This document shows positions 1-8,171 of a stretch of DNA of 23,002 nt, piece after piece. The stretch's first letter is position 1; the number at the start of each line of letters is the position of its first letter. Where the stretch lies: assembly GCF_000428145.1 (NCBI RefSeq), contig NZ_ATZJ01000052.1:1-23002 (forward strand), read 5' to 3'. Under the pieces are notes generated by a model. It searched no databases, was not told where the DNA came from, and saw nothing but the letters and a program-made list of their open reading frames with translations. The stretch comes from Chitinilyticum litopenaei DSM 21440. GTDB taxonomy: Bacteria; Pseudomonadota; Gammaproteobacteria; Burkholderiales; Chitinibacteraceae. The translations under genes and the position numbers were made by a program.

Positions 1-266
1 TGGAACGGCAGTCGGGCAGTTCGCTCTTCGGGCGTGCGCGCCTGTCGAAAGCCGGCCCGGCGAGGATACGGGCCATGTTGTACATGGCGGCGATCACGGC
101 CAAGCGCTACAACCCACATGTGAAGGCGCAGTACGAGCGGCTGCTGGCGCGCGGCAAATGCAAGATGTCGGCACTGGGTGCCGCGATGCGCAAGCTGGTG
201 CATTTGTGTTTTGGCGTCCTTAAAACGCGTCAGCCGTATCAGGCTGATTATGCAGTTGCAAGATGA
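1..266 (+). CDS. IS110-family transposase, C-terminal part (5' end outside window)
   Basis: The reading frame is open from position 3 and closes at TGA 264-266, so only the C-terminal ~87 residues are present. The string LSKAGPARIRAMLYMAA, then a basic helix ending YERLLARGKCKMSALGAAMRK, is the typical end of IS110/IS1111 transposases (the Transposase_20 region that follows the DEDD-type catalytic domain). These enzymes move circular intermediates without classical terminal inverted repeats, so the element boundary cannot be read from inverted ends. A palindromic repeat remnant begins ~30 bp downstream, which fits the habit of several IS110 members of inserting next to or inside REP-like palindromes; this link is inference. 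Whether the full gene is intact cannot be judged from this window. Confidence 0.85.
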   Translation, partial: ERQSGSSLFGRARLSKAGPARIRAMLYMAAITAKRYNPHVKAQYERLLARGKCKMSALGAAMRKLVHLCFGVLKTRQPYQADYAVAR

Positions 267-296
267 GTGGCAAGACGGTATCTGCGGTCAAAGCCG

Positions 297-356
297 CTAT
301 CCAGAGCATCGCTGGAACAGGCATTGCACCTGGATTCCCGCTTTCGCGGGAATAAC
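297..356. repeat. dRS3/REPIN-like palindromic repeat, partly decayed
   Basis: ATTCCCGC-TTTC-GCGGGAAT at 334-353 is a perfect 20-bp palindrome of the form ATTCCC-N8-GGGAAT, as in neisserial dRS3. Upstream, CTATCCAGAGCATCG keeps the inner edge of an opposite-facing copy, as in the intact pair at 19566-19647 (…CATCCAGAGC–spacer–CTGGATTCCCGC…). The outer part of the left arm is missing, on the side where the IS110 fragment ends. The rest of 267-410 holds a direct repeat of AATTGTTC (357-364 and 378-385 region) and no gene that I can support. Confidence 0.7.
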
Positions 357-410
357 GAATTGTTCGAATGACAAATTGTTCTTTGCTGAGGTCGCAACCC
401 ACGCCCCCGG

Positions 411-1178
411 CTAGACGCCGGCGAGAAACTGCCGCTGTATCGTCAGAAAATCGTCGCGGTGCGAGAGAAAGGGGGCGTGCGCGGCGCCGGCATGGATGAC
501 GCATTGCGCCAGCGGCAGCATACCGGCCAGCCAGTGCGCGGCGCCCACCGGCGTCAGCGTGTCGCGGTCGCCGTACTGCAGCAGCACCGGCAAATCCAGG
601 CGCGCCATGTCCGCGCGCAGATCGGTGTCGCGCAGGATGCCCAGGCCCTCGGCCAGCGCGCCCAGCGCCGGCTCGCCATGCAGAAACAGATCGTCGGCCA
701 GCGTGCGCGCCACGGCGCGCGCCTGCGCGTCACCCATGGCCTGCAGGCTGATGAAACGCTTGAGCGTGCCGCGCCAGTCCGCCTGCAGGCTGGCGGCAAA
801 CTGCGCCAGCGTTGCGGTCGCCATGGCGTGCGGCCAGTCGGAGCGCTGCATGAAACACGGGCTGGAGGCGACCAGCGTCAGGCTGCGCACTTTCGCGGGA
901 TGCTGCAGCGCCCAGCGGGTCGCCACCGCGCCGCCCAGCGACCAGCCGATCACCTGCACCGGCCAGGGAAAGGCGGCATCGATGGCCGCCACCATGGCAT
1001 CCAGCGTCAGCGGCCCTGAGGCCGGCGATTTGCCGTGCCCGGGCAGATCGACCACATGCACGCAGTAATCCTCGGCCAGCTGTTCGGCCACCGGTTGCCA
1101 GACCGTGCCATTCATGGCCCAGCCGTGCAGCAACACCAGATCGGGGCCCTGCCCCAGCGATTCGAAATACAAAGACAT
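411..1178 (-). CDS. bioH: Pimeloyl-[ACP] methyl ester esterase BioH
   Basis: Alpha/beta-hydrolase of 255 residues, the usual BioH length (E. coli 256). It removes the methyl group from pimeloyl-ACP methyl ester, ending pimelate-chain synthesis before BioF acts. Visible motifs: oxyanion region LLHGWAMNG (residues 17-25), nucleophile elbow GWSLGG with Ser80, Asp206 in YGDRDTLTP and His234 in GAAHAPF, matching the Ser/Asp/His triad of E. coli BioH (82/207/235). I chose ATG at 1178 because it gives the family N-terminus (MSLYFESLGQG) and has a purine-rich GGAAGAAGG just upstream; the frame is open to a start at 1229 (17 extra residues). It follows bioF by 78 bp on the same strand, probably one transcript. 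No bioC is seen next to it. Confidence 0.93.
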   Translation of the reverse strand: MSLYFESLGQGPDLVLLHGWAMNGTVWQPVAEQLAEDYCVHVVDLPGHGKSPASGPLTLDAMVAAIDAAFPWPVQVIGWSLGGAVATRWALQHPAKVRSLTLVASSPCFMQRSDWPHAMATATLAQFAASLQADWRGTLKRFISLQAMGDAQARAVARTLADDLFLHGEPALGALAEGLGILRDTDLRADMARLDLPVLLQYGDRDTLTPVGAAHWLAGMLPLAQCVIHAGAAHAPFLSHRDDFLTIQRQFLAGV

Positions 1179-1256
1179 TGCCTTCTTCCGCACCTCATAC
1201 CCGGCAAGGGATGAGCCTGTAACCCTCAATCGGAAAAGTTTACCGGGCGATACCCA

Positions 1257-2435
1257 TTAGTCACGTAACAATTCCTGCAGCGTCGCACACAGGCCTGCGA
1301 CCTGCTCATCGCTGTGCGCGGCCGAGAAGCACAGGCGCAGGCGCGGCGTGGGCACCGTCGGCGGGCGGATCGCCGCGACCCAGTAGCCACGCGCGCGCAA
1401 GGCGTCGGACAGCGCCAGCGCGCGCTGATTGTCCTGCACAAGGATGGGCTGGATGGGCGTCGCCGAATCGAGCAGCTGCGCGCCGCATGCCTGCAGCGCG
1501 GCGCGGAAGGTCGCCACATGGCGCCGCAGCCTGTCGCGCAGCCCGGCGCCCTCGGCAATCAGCCGCAGGCTCGCCAGCCCGGCCTGCGCCAATAAGGGGG
1601 GCGCGGCGGTGGTATAGATATACGGCCGCGCGGCGTTCACCAGCCAGTCGATCACCACCGGCTCGGCCGCGACCATCGCCCCACCCAGCCCGGCCGCCTT
1701 GCCCAGCGTGGCGAGCTGGATCAGCCGTGGCGATGCCAGCCCCAGCTCCGCCAGCGTGCCGCGCCCGTCGCCCAGCACGCCAAAGCCATGCGCATCGTCG
1801 ACATACAGCAGCGCATCGTAACGCTCGGCCAGCGTCAGCAGCTCGGCCAGCGGCGCGAGGTCGCCGTCCATGCTGAACACGGCATCGACCACGATCAGCT
1901 TGCGTCGCGCCGTACTGGCCGCCAGCAGGCGCTCCAGCTGCGTGACGTCGTTGTGGGCAAAGCGCTTGAATTCGGCGCGCGACAGCGTCACCGCGTCATT
2001 CAGCGAGGCATGATTGAGCTTGTCGGCAAACACCGCGTCATCGCGCCCGACCAGCGCCGTCACCACGGCCAGATTGGCCAGATAGCCGGTGGCAAACGAC
2101 AGCGCCGCCGGCCGGCCGACCAAGGCGGCAAAGGCCTGCTCGAATTGTTCATGCACCGTGAAATGGCCGGAAACCAGATGCGAGGCGCCCGAACCCACAC
2201 CCCAGCGCGCCGCACCGTCCTGTGCGGCGGCGATCAGCGCCGGATGCGCGGCCAGCCCCAGATAATCATTGCTGCAGAAATTGACCAGCGACTGCCCGTC
2301 CACCTCGACCAGCGCGCCCTGCGGCGTGGCCAGCTCGCGACGGCGGCGCAGCAGGCCGGCGGCCTCGCGTTGCTGCAGCGCGGCCGACAACTCGGCAAAC
2401 ACGGCGGAAGGATGACCCTGGTCGGACACAGGCAT
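1257..2435 (-). CDS. bioF: 8-amino-7-oxononanoate synthase BioF
   Basis: PLP-dependent alpha-oxoamine synthase, 392 residues, that condenses pimeloyl-ACP (or -CoA) with L-alanine to give 8-amino-7-oxononanoate in biotin synthesis. Seen: CSNDYLGLAAHP (54-65), GSGASHLVSGH (81-91), the cofactor-binding VDDAHGFGVLG (212-222) and the Schiff-base Lys246 in LATLGKAAGLGGA. The ATG at 2435 is preferred; an in-frame TTG at 2456 would add seven residues, but a TAGAAT -10-like hexamer (minus strand, 2468-2463) lies so close to that TTG that it would be almost leaderless. Upstream DNA shared with divergent ubiC carries three CATACCC heptamers. First gene of the bioF-bioH pair. Confidence 0.95.
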   Translation of the reverse strand: MPVSDQGHPSAVFAELSAALQQREAAGLLRRRRELATPQGALVEVDGQSLVNFCSNDYLGLAAHPALIAAAQDGAARWGVGSGASHLVSGHFTVHEQFEQAFAALVGRPAALSFATGYLANLAVVTALVGRDDAVFADKLNHASLNDAVTLSRAEFKRFAHNDVTQLERLLAASTARRKLIVVDAVFSMDGDLAPLAELLTLAERYDALLYVDDAHGFGVLGDGRGTLAELGLASPRLIQLATLGKAAGLGGAMVAAEPVVIDWLVNAARPYIYTTAAPPLLAQAGLASLRLIAEGAGLRDRLRRHVATFRAALQACGAQLLDSATPIQPILVQDNQRALALSDALRARGYWVAAIRPPTVPTPRLRLCFSAAHSDEQVAGLCATLQELLRD

Positions 2436-2637
2436 GAGGCGCAACTCAAAATACAATCCGGCATTCTAGCCCAGTCGTGCATCCGCCGGGCGGGGCAACA
2501 TACCCGATAGTGCATACCCACAAGACCAATTGCCTGCAAAGGCTGTGGCGACATACCCCCAAGCCAGGATTTCGGCAATACGGCCACGGCGCGGGCCTGT
2601 GGCATAATCGCCCGCCTTGCCTGCCGAGAAGCCCTGC
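2436..2637. other. Divergent bioF/ubiC intergenic region with CATACCC heptamers
   Basis: This ~200-bp divergent region holds CATACCC at 2499-2505, 2513-2519 and 2552-2558, all in the same orientation. The bioF side carries TAGAAT (minus, 2468-2463) and the ubiC side CATAAT (2603-2608) as possible -10 boxes; neither has a convincing -35. No ORF here looks coding. Confidence 0.5.
2603..2608 (+). promoter_or_regulatory. Possible -10 box for ubiC
   Basis: CATAAT inside GGCATAATCG, 30 bp before the ubiC ATG. The same decamer GGCATAATCG occurs at 8991-9000, upstream of the CHASE2 cyclase, and a close variant (GGTAGAATCG) lies upstream of yebC. No clear -35 hexamer is visible at any of them, so this is only a recurring promoter-like context. 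Confidence 0.4.
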
Positions 2638-3174
2638 ATGCCCAGCCCCCGCCTCTGGCGCCATCCGCTTGCCCTTGCCCCGCGCGCCCTTCGCCCGTGG
2701 CTGGCCGCGCGCGGCTCGCTGACGGCCCGGCTGATGGCGCACTTTCCCGACATCCGGGTATCCGTGCTGCGGCAGGGCTGGGATCAGCCGCACACCGACG
2801 AAATCGCCATCCTGCGCCTGCCGCGCGGCAGCAGCCAGGTTGCCGTACGCGAAGTCCTGCTCGCCAGCCGCGGCACGCCGCTGGTGTACGCACACAGCAT
2901 CACCGCCCGCAGGGCGCTCACGCGCGGCTTTCACCTGCTGGGGCGCACCGGCAGCCGCCCGCTTGGCGCACTGCTGTTCGCCGACCCGACCATCCGCCGC
3001 TCGCCGCTGGCCTGGCGCTGCATCGACGCCCGCCATCCGCTCTACCAGAGCGCCCGCGCCGCCACCGGCCCGCTGCCGCCACGGCTGTGGGCACGGCGCT
3101 CGCTGTTCCATGCCGGGCGCGATGTGCTGCTGGTGACGGAGGTGTTTTTGCCGGCGCTGCTTCCCGCCGGATAG
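2638..3174 (+). CDS. ubiC: Chorismate lyase UbiC (chorismate to 4-hydroxybenzoate + pyruvate)
   Basis: 178-residue protein matching the UbiC family in order: VAVREVLLASRGTPLVYAHS (68-87), GSRPLGALLFADPTIRR (105-121), HPLY, then ARRSLF and VTEVFLPALLP at the C-terminus. Arg71 and Glu168 sit at the conserved active-site arginine and glutamate positions of the family. The enzyme is cytoplasmic and makes the 4-hydroxybenzoate that UbiA prenylates. I chose ATG 2638; an in-frame TTG at 2617 exists but the family N-terminus (short lead, then W-RHPLALAP) fits the ATG. The ribosome site is weak (GAGAAG). It faces away from bioF and is followed by a TPR gene and then ubiA. Confidence 0.93.
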   Translation: MPSPRLWRHPLALAPRALRPWLAARGSLTARLMAHFPDIRVSVLRQGWDQPHTDEIAILRLPRGSSQVAVREVLLASRGTPLVYAHSITARRALTRGFHLLGRTGSRPLGALLFADPTIRRSPLAWRCIDARHPLYQSARAATGPLPPRLWARRSLFHAGRDVLLVTEVFLPALLPAG

Positions 3175-3231
3175 TCGCCATCAGCATACACATGGCACAA
3201 TCCAGTCTTCATTTTCGTGAAAGATTCTGCC

Positions 3232-4539
3232 ATGCCACTGCTACGCCACCTGCTGCTGTCCATCTGCCTGCTTGCCACGCCACTGTGGGCGCCGGCGGAA
3301 ACGACGGAAAACCAGAGCACGCGGCAAGCCGGAACCCGCGACGGGCTCGGCAAGCGCCATTCCCGCATCGAACATGCCAAGCTGCTTCACACTAGGGCGT
3401 ACGAGCATGTCGAAGCGGGTGAGGCAGAAAAAGCCCTCGCGATCTACCAGGACATCGACAGGCGCTACGGCAGCGACCCGCAACCGGCCATGCGCGAACA
3501 GGTCGCCTGGGCGCTCGTCGGCCTGGGCTACGCGCATGGCCAACAAGGCAGGCGCGACAAGGCCATTGCGATTTATCAGGAAATCGACCAGCGTTACCGC
3601 AACGATCAGCTCCCCGCGATACGCGAACAGGTCGCCAGAGCGCTCATCGGCCTGGGCTACCAGTATGGCCAGCAAGGCAGGCGCGACAAGGCTATCGCCA
3701 CCTATCAGGAAATCGACCGGCGTTACCGCAATGCCCCGCAGCCCGAACTGCACGAACAGGTCACCATTGCCCTTTTCAATCTGGGCGTCACTTATTACCA
3801 GCAAGCCAGGTACGACAAGGAAATCGCCACCTATCAGGAGATAGACACGCGCTATGGCAACACTCGCCACCCTGCCGTACGCAAACAGGTCGCCATGGCA
3901 CTTCTCAACCTGGGCGTTGCTTATAACCGGCAAGGCAGGCATGACAAGGAAATCACCACCTATCAGGATATCGATACGCGCTTCGGCAACGATGAACTCC
4001 CGGAAATTCGCCAGCAGGTCGTCAATGCCCTCGTCTATCTGGGCGACACCTACGCCGAGCAGGGGCAAAAGGACAAAGGAATCAGTGTTTACCTGGCCGT
4101 CGAAAAGCGTTACCGCAATGACCCGCACCCGGCAGTGCGGCAGTGGCTTGCACAAGCCATGAACGGCCTTGGCTTTGAATTATTGATGGCTGCCAAGCGT
4201 GAATGGGCCAACCCGCAACAGGCCCAGGACCGGCTGCAGCAGGCGATGAAACATTTGCAGCGCGGCTTGCGTCGGTATGATCAGCAGCAGGAGCAAGAGC
4301 TGACGGCAATGCTGCACGGCAATCTGGGTTACGGCTATTTCCTGCAGGGCAAGCACGAACAGGCGGAAACCAGAACGCGCAGCAGCCTCAGGCTGGGCGG
4401 AAAAACACTCTTTGACGGCCAGCTTGCCGACGCCCGCCGCCATCGCATCGAGCCACTGGACAGCGACTACGAGGCCCTGCTCAAGCGGCTGTGGCAGGCG
4501 CTTGGCGGGCAAAGCAAGGGATTGACGCCAGCAGGCTGA
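3232..4539 (+). CDS. Secreted tetratricopeptide (TPR) repeat protein
   Basis: 435 residues. A signal peptide is clear (MPLLRHLLLSICLLATPLWAPA, likely cut after residue 22), so the protein is exported. From about residue 72 there are five full tandem units of exactly 43 residues and a partial sixth, starting near 72, 115, 158, 201, 244 and 287, with the core R-x4-AL-GLGxxYxQQGRxDKAIAxYQEID-RY. These are helix-turn-helix TPR-like units; the period at DNA level is 129 bp. A further TPR-like stretch near residues 350-400 (GNLGYGYFLQGKHEQAE) ends the protein. The ATG at 3232 is used; an in-frame GTG at 3217 adds five residues. It sits between ubiC and ubiA and ends 48 bp before ubiA. TPR repeats bind proteins; the partner is unknown. 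Confidence 0.85.
   Translation: MPLLRHLLLSICLLATPLWAPAETTENQSTRQAGTRDGLGKRHSRIEHAKLLHTRAYEHVEAGEAEKALAIYQDIDRRYGSDPQPAMREQVAWALVGLGYAHGQQGRRDKAIAIYQEIDQRYRNDQLPAIREQVARALIGLGYQYGQQGRRDKAIATYQEIDRRYRNAPQPELHEQVTIALFNLGVTYYQQARYDKEIATYQEIDTRYGNTRHPAVRKQVAMALLNLGVAYNRQGRHDKEITTYQDIDTRFGNDELPEIRQQVVNALVYLGDTYAEQGQKDKGISVYLAVEKRYRNDPHPAVRQWLAQAMNGLGFELLMAAKREWANPQQAQDRLQQAMKHLQRGLRRYDQQQEQELTAMLHGNLGYGYFLQGKHEQAETRTRSSLRLGGKTLFDGQLADARRHRIEPLDSDYEALLKRLWQALGGQSKGLTPAG
3445..4180 (+). repeat. Tandem 129-bp coding repeats (TPR units)
   Basis: Period 129 bp, for example the CGCGACAAGGC blocks near 3552 and 3681. Units two and three are the most alike (GLGYxxGQQGRRDKAIA in both), which suggests recent duplication or gene conversion; later units are more diverged (RYDKEIA, RHDKEIT, QKDKGIS). 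Confidence 0.85.
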
Positions 4540-4587
4540 CGGCGCAGAGTGGCGCCGCTTCCCGCTTTTGTTGCAGCCATCGTGTTT

Positions 4588-5457
4588 ATGCCCACCCCGC
4601 TCACCGCCCGACTATCCAGTTACGCCCGCCTGATGCGCATCGACAAGCCCATCGGCACGCTGCTGCTCTTGTGGCCGACGCTGTGGGGGCTGTGGCTGGC
4701 CAGTGCCGGCCGGCCCGATCCCTTCATTCTGCTGGTGTTTGTGGCCGGCACCGTGCTGATGCGCTCGGCCGGCTGCGTGATCAATGATTACGCCGACCGC
4801 GATTTCGACGGCCATGTCGCGCGCACTAGGGCGCGGCCGCTGGCGGCGGGCGAAGTCAGCCCGAAAGAAGCCCTGCTGCTGGCAGCGCTGCTGGCGCTGG
4901 CGGCCTTTTTGCTGGTGCTGCCACTCAACTCGCTGACACTGCTGCTGTCGCTGCCGGCGGTGTTTCTGGCCGGCAGCTATCCGTTTACCAAGCGCTTTCT
5001 GGCGATTCCGCAGGCCTATCTGGGGCTGGCGTTCAGCTTCGGCATTCCGATGGCCTTTGCCGCGCAGACCGGCAGCGTGCCGGCGCTGGCCTGGTGGCTG
5101 GTGGCGGCCAATCTGTTGTGGACGGTGGCGTATGACACCGAATACGCGATGGTCGACCGCGAGGATGATCTGAAAATCGGCATCCGCACTTCCGCGATTA
5201 CCTTTGGCCGCTACGACATCGCCGCAATCCTGCTGTGCTACGCGGGGTTCATGGCGATCTGGCTGGGCATCGCGCTCAGCGAGGGGCTGGGCTGGCCGCT
5301 CTACGCGGCGCTCGCCGGCGCGCTCATCCTGATCGCCGACCAGTACCGCCGCATCCGTGGCCGCGAGCGCATGGCGTGCTTTGCTGCCTTTCTGGCCAAC
5401 AACCGCATCGGCGGCCTGCTGTTTGCCGGCCTGCTGGCGGACTTTCTGCTGCGCTGA
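4588..5457 (+). CDS. ubiA: 4-hydroxybenzoate polyprenyltransferase UbiA
   Basis: Polytopic inner-membrane prenyltransferase, 289 residues (family ~290), which attaches the polyprenyl tail to 4-hydroxybenzoate. The two Mg/diphosphate-binding aspartate motifs are present: INDYADRDFDGHVARTRARP (65-84) and AYDTEYAMVDREDD (181-194); the N-terminal YARLMRIDKPIGTLLLLWPT (12-31) is typical. About eight hydrophobic helices can be read. ATG 4588 gives the usual N-terminus; a GTG at 4549 in frame would add 13 residues. The gene stops 12 bp from the convergent chemoreceptor gene. Substrate supply comes from UbiC, encoded two genes upstream. Confidence 0.95.
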   Translation: MPTPLTARLSSYARLMRIDKPIGTLLLLWPTLWGLWLASAGRPDPFILLVFVAGTVLMRSAGCVINDYADRDFDGHVARTRARPLAAGEVSPKEALLLAALLALAAFLLVLPLNSLTLLLSLPAVFLAGSYPFTKRFLAIPQAYLGLAFSFGIPMAFAAQTGSVPALAWWLVAANLLWTVAYDTEYAMVDREDDLKIGIRTSAITFGRYDIAAILLCYAGFMAIWLGIALSEGLGWPLYAALAGALILIADQYRRIRGRERMACFAAFLANNRIGGLLFAGLLADFLLR

Positions 5458-5469
5458 GCGGACACGCTC

Positions 5470-7089
5470 TCAGGTCCGATAGCGGCCGATGCGCTCGTTG
5501 AGCGCGCCGGAAAGCGCATTGAGCGTTTGCGCCATCGTCTGCAGGCGGGTGAAGGCATCGAGGTTGCTGGCGATGGCCTGACTGACCGCGGTCATGGCGC
5601 CGGCGACCTGCTGCACCGACTCGCCCTGCTGGGCCGCCGCTTCGGCGATGTCGCGCGACTGCCCCTGCAATTCGCGGGTGCCTTGCAGGATGTCCTGCTG
5701 CGCCGCGCAGGCGGCCCCCAGCTCGCCGGAACCGGCGCTGACCTGCTCGCGCACGCTGCGGATGCTCTGCACCGCCGAATCGGTTGATTTCTGGATGCCG
5801 GCGGTCATGCCGGTGATGCTGATCGTGCTGGCCGCCGTGCGCTCGGCCAGCTTGCGCACCTCGTCGGCCACCACGGCAAAGCCGCGGCCGGTTTCGCCAG
5901 CACGCGCGGCCTCGATGGCGGCATTGAGCGCCAGCAGATTGGTCTGCTCGGCAATCTCGCGGATGACTCCGGTCAGGCTTTCGATTTCGCGGGCACTGGC
6001 CGCCAGCGATTCGATCTGAACGGCGGCAGCACTGGTGGTGCTGCCCAGCCGCTCGCTGTTGCGCACCACGTCTTCCATGCGCCCGGCCGATTGCTCGGCG
6101 AGCGCGGCCGCCCGACGGATTGCCTCATCGGAGCGCAGCACGTGCTCGCGCACTTCATCGGCCGTCGCGGCAATCTGTTCGGCCTGCGTGGCGGTGCGCA
6201 TGACCAGGGCGGAAGAGTTGCCGGCGCGCTCGCGCAGCGCCGAGGTATCGCCCGCCAGCGCCCCGGCGGTGCGCTCCAGCTCCTGCGCCGACTGGCGCAC
6301 GGCGCCAACCAGACGGGACAGGTCTTCGAGCAGGACATTGCAGGCGCGGGCGATGTCGGCCACTTCATCGCGCCCCGCCGCCGGCAGGCGACGACTGAGA
6401 TCGGTGCCCAGGCCAGCCAGAAACTGCTGCAGCTGCTGCAGTGGCTGGGCAATGCTGGCGGCCAGTATCCAGGACAGCAGCAGAATCAGCGTGACGCCGC
6501 CCCACAGGGTGGCCTGCTGTACCCAGCCGGTGAGCCTTTCCACGCGCTCGGTCGCCGTGCGCTCGGTGGCGGCGCGCTGCTCCAACAGGTTGGAAAAGGC
6601 CTCCATGCTGTCCTCCAGCTCGGCAAAGCTTTGCTGGAAGGCGGCATAGACGGCCGCATCGTGCTGACCGGCGCGAAAGGCCTGCAGGGTCTGCGCAGCC
6701 TGTTGCAGATAGGTGGCGATGCGTGGCTTGAGTGCGGCCAGCGCCGCCCGCTCGGCGGGGCTCAGCGCCAGCGCGGCGTTGGCGGCCAGCCGGGCGTTGA
6801 ATTCCTCGCCGTGTTCGGCGAAATCACGCTCGATGGCGGCAAGGTCTTCGGGCGTAGCGCCGCTGCCGACGGCCTGGTACATGGCCAGCACGTCGCCACG
6901 GATGGCGTCGTGCATCATGTCGGCCGCGCCCTGATTGCGGATGGCGGCCATGATCACCCCAGCCGCCATCAGGCGCTCGGTCAGGCCCTTGCTGCTGAAC
7001 AGGCCAACCAGACCGCTGGTCAGTACCAGCAGCACGGCCAGCGCGGTGAGGATCGCGAGGCGTAAACGTATGGTCAACTGGCGCAGCAT
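5470..7089 (-). CDS. Methyl-accepting chemotaxis protein
   Basis: 539 residues. Order: TM1 (~10-32), periplasmic helical sensor (~33-190), TM2 (~193-213, TLWGGVTLILLLSWILAASI), HAMP (~215-265), then a long cytoplasmic coiled coil whose hairpin tip reads IAEQTNLLALNAAIEAARAG (~379-398) followed by GRGFAVVADEVRKLAERT, the CheA/CheW-binding region. There is no CheR-binding pentapeptide at the C-terminus (ends ERIGRYRT). The ATG at 7089 follows a good AGGAG site; the frame stays open to 7152 but that would place 21 residues before TM1. The periplasmic part looks like a four-helix bundle; the ligand cannot be told. No sigma-28-type promoter was recognised upstream. Convergent with ubiA. Confidence 0.93.
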   Translation of the reverse strand: MLRQLTIRLRLAILTALAVLLVLTSGLVGLFSSKGLTERLMAAGVIMAAIRNQGAADMMHDAIRGDVLAMYQAVGSGATPEDLAAIERDFAEHGEEFNARLAANAALALSPAERAALAALKPRIATYLQQAAQTLQAFRAGQHDAAVYAAFQQSFAELEDSMEAFSNLLEQRAATERTATERVERLTGWVQQATLWGGVTLILLLSWILAASIAQPLQQLQQFLAGLGTDLSRRLPAAGRDEVADIARACNVLLEDLSRLVGAVRQSAQELERTAGALAGDTSALRERAGNSSALVMRTATQAEQIAATADEVREHVLRSDEAIRRAAALAEQSAGRMEDVVRNSERLGSTTSAAAVQIESLAASAREIESLTGVIREIAEQTNLLALNAAIEAARAGETGRGFAVVADEVRKLAERTAASTISITGMTAGIQKSTDSAVQSIRSVREQVSAGSGELGAACAAQQDILQGTRELQGQSRDIAEAAAQQGESVQQVAGAMTAVSQAIASNLDAFTRLQTMAQTLNALSGALNERIGRYRT

Positions 7090-7222
7090 CGGCGACACTC
7101 CTGCAATGCAATTGCGGTTCTGACTGGCAAGCCGCCCCGGCCGACTGCGCACGGGGGTTCTGACGCTTGCTGAGAAAGGTTTTTAATTCGTTTCCCGACT
7201 TCATTGTTATAGATACTTTCCG

Positions 7223-8074
7223 GTGCCTGTCACGTCCCTCCCCCTTTTTTCAGCAGCCGAACTGGCGGTGCTCTTGCGCGGCCTGTCGGATCGCGAGTCG
7301 GGCAATGCCCGCCAATGGTTCTGGCTGGAGCTGGCCAGCGCGCTGCCGGCGCCGCACCCCTCCCGGCGCGCCCGCCTCTACCTGTTGCTGATCCGCTGGC
7401 TGGGCGCGAGCAGGCTGCTGCCACTGCTGCATGGCGCCGGCGTGCCGGCCATGGCGCTCTACCAGGCCAGCCACGCCGCCCGGCGCGCCCGCTGGCAGGC
7501 CGTCAGCCAGGATGCCCTGCTGGTGCTGGGCGCGACGCTGGGGCTGGCGGCCGGTTTTGCGCTGTTGCCGGCCAGCTGCCAGTTCCTGCTGTGGCTGGTG
7601 TGCGTCGGCGCCTTGCTGATCAGCGCCTGGCGCACCTGGCGCGCGCCGGATGATGCACTCAATCCGGGTGATGGCGCGGAGCCGCTGCCCGGCGCCGAGG
7701 CCAGCCTGGGGCTGACGGCGATGCTGCTGGCGCGCGGCTGCCCGGCCGGCACCGCGCCAAGGCTGGTGGCGCTCTTGCGCCAGAATGCCGCCGCGGCACT
7801 GCCACTGTTGATGGCGGCGCTGCCCGAGCTGGCCGAGACCCCGATGCAGGGGCGCTGGCTGCGCTGGCGCACCGCCCTGATTACATGGCCATGTATCACC
7901 CTGATACTCAGCAAGATAAATGGCTACAGCCACATACCCTACAACTATCTGCTTTGCTTTGTCCTGCTGGCCGGCCTGGCGCTGCTGCTGCGCCAGCGCT
8001 GGAGCCAGAGCCTGCTGCTGATCGGCAGCTGGCTGGGCAGCGCCGGGCTGGCCTGGCTGGTGAGCCAGCTCTGA
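7223..8074 (+). CDS. Uncharacterised integral membrane protein
   Basis: 283 residues from a GTG start; I do not recognise the family. Residues 1-75 are soluble and basic; two hydrophobic hairpins follow, near 93-140 (LVLGATLGLAAGFALLPAS, FLLWLVCVGALLISA) and near 240-283 (YLLCFVLLAGLALLL, LLLIGSWLGSAGLAWLV). The GTG has no visible ribosome site and a TATAGAT-like sequence ends only 8 bp before it, so either the mRNA is nearly leaderless or the true start is different; no good in-frame ATG occurs before residue ~76. A patch at 7880-7960 is AT-richer with rare codons (ATA, TCA) and includes CATACCC. It diverges from the chemoreceptor gene and precedes yebC by 97 bp. Confidence 0.6.
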   Translation: MPVTSLPLFSAAELAVLLRGLSDRESGNARQWFWLELASALPAPHPSRRARLYLLLIRWLGASRLLPLLHGAGVPAMALYQASHAARRARWQAVSQDALLVLGATLGLAAGFALLPASCQFLLWLVCVGALLISAWRTWRAPDDALNPGDGAEPLPGAEASLGLTAMLLARGCPAGTAPRLVALLRQNAAAALPLLMAALPELAETPMQGRWLRWRTALITWPCITLILSKINGYSHIPYNYLLCFVLLAGLALLLRQRWSQSLLLIGSWLGSAGLAWLVSQL

Positions 8075-8171
8075 ATCGGGCCGCGCGCTGGCGCGCGAGG
8101 TTCGCGGCAGGCGGCTGCGGCGTGGTAGAATCGCCGCCTGTTTCAATCGCCGTTTAAGTCAGGGAATAGCC

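Noticed and set aside
2499..2558. Biotin repressor (BirA or BioR) operator upstream of bioF
   Set aside because: The repeated word is CATACCC in direct orientation, which matches neither the long BirA palindrome nor the TTATCTATAA-type BioR box.
3445..4180. Satellite or intergenic tandem repeat
   Set aside because: The 129-bp period is a multiple of three inside an open frame with a signal peptide and TPR residues, so it is protein-repeat coding sequence.
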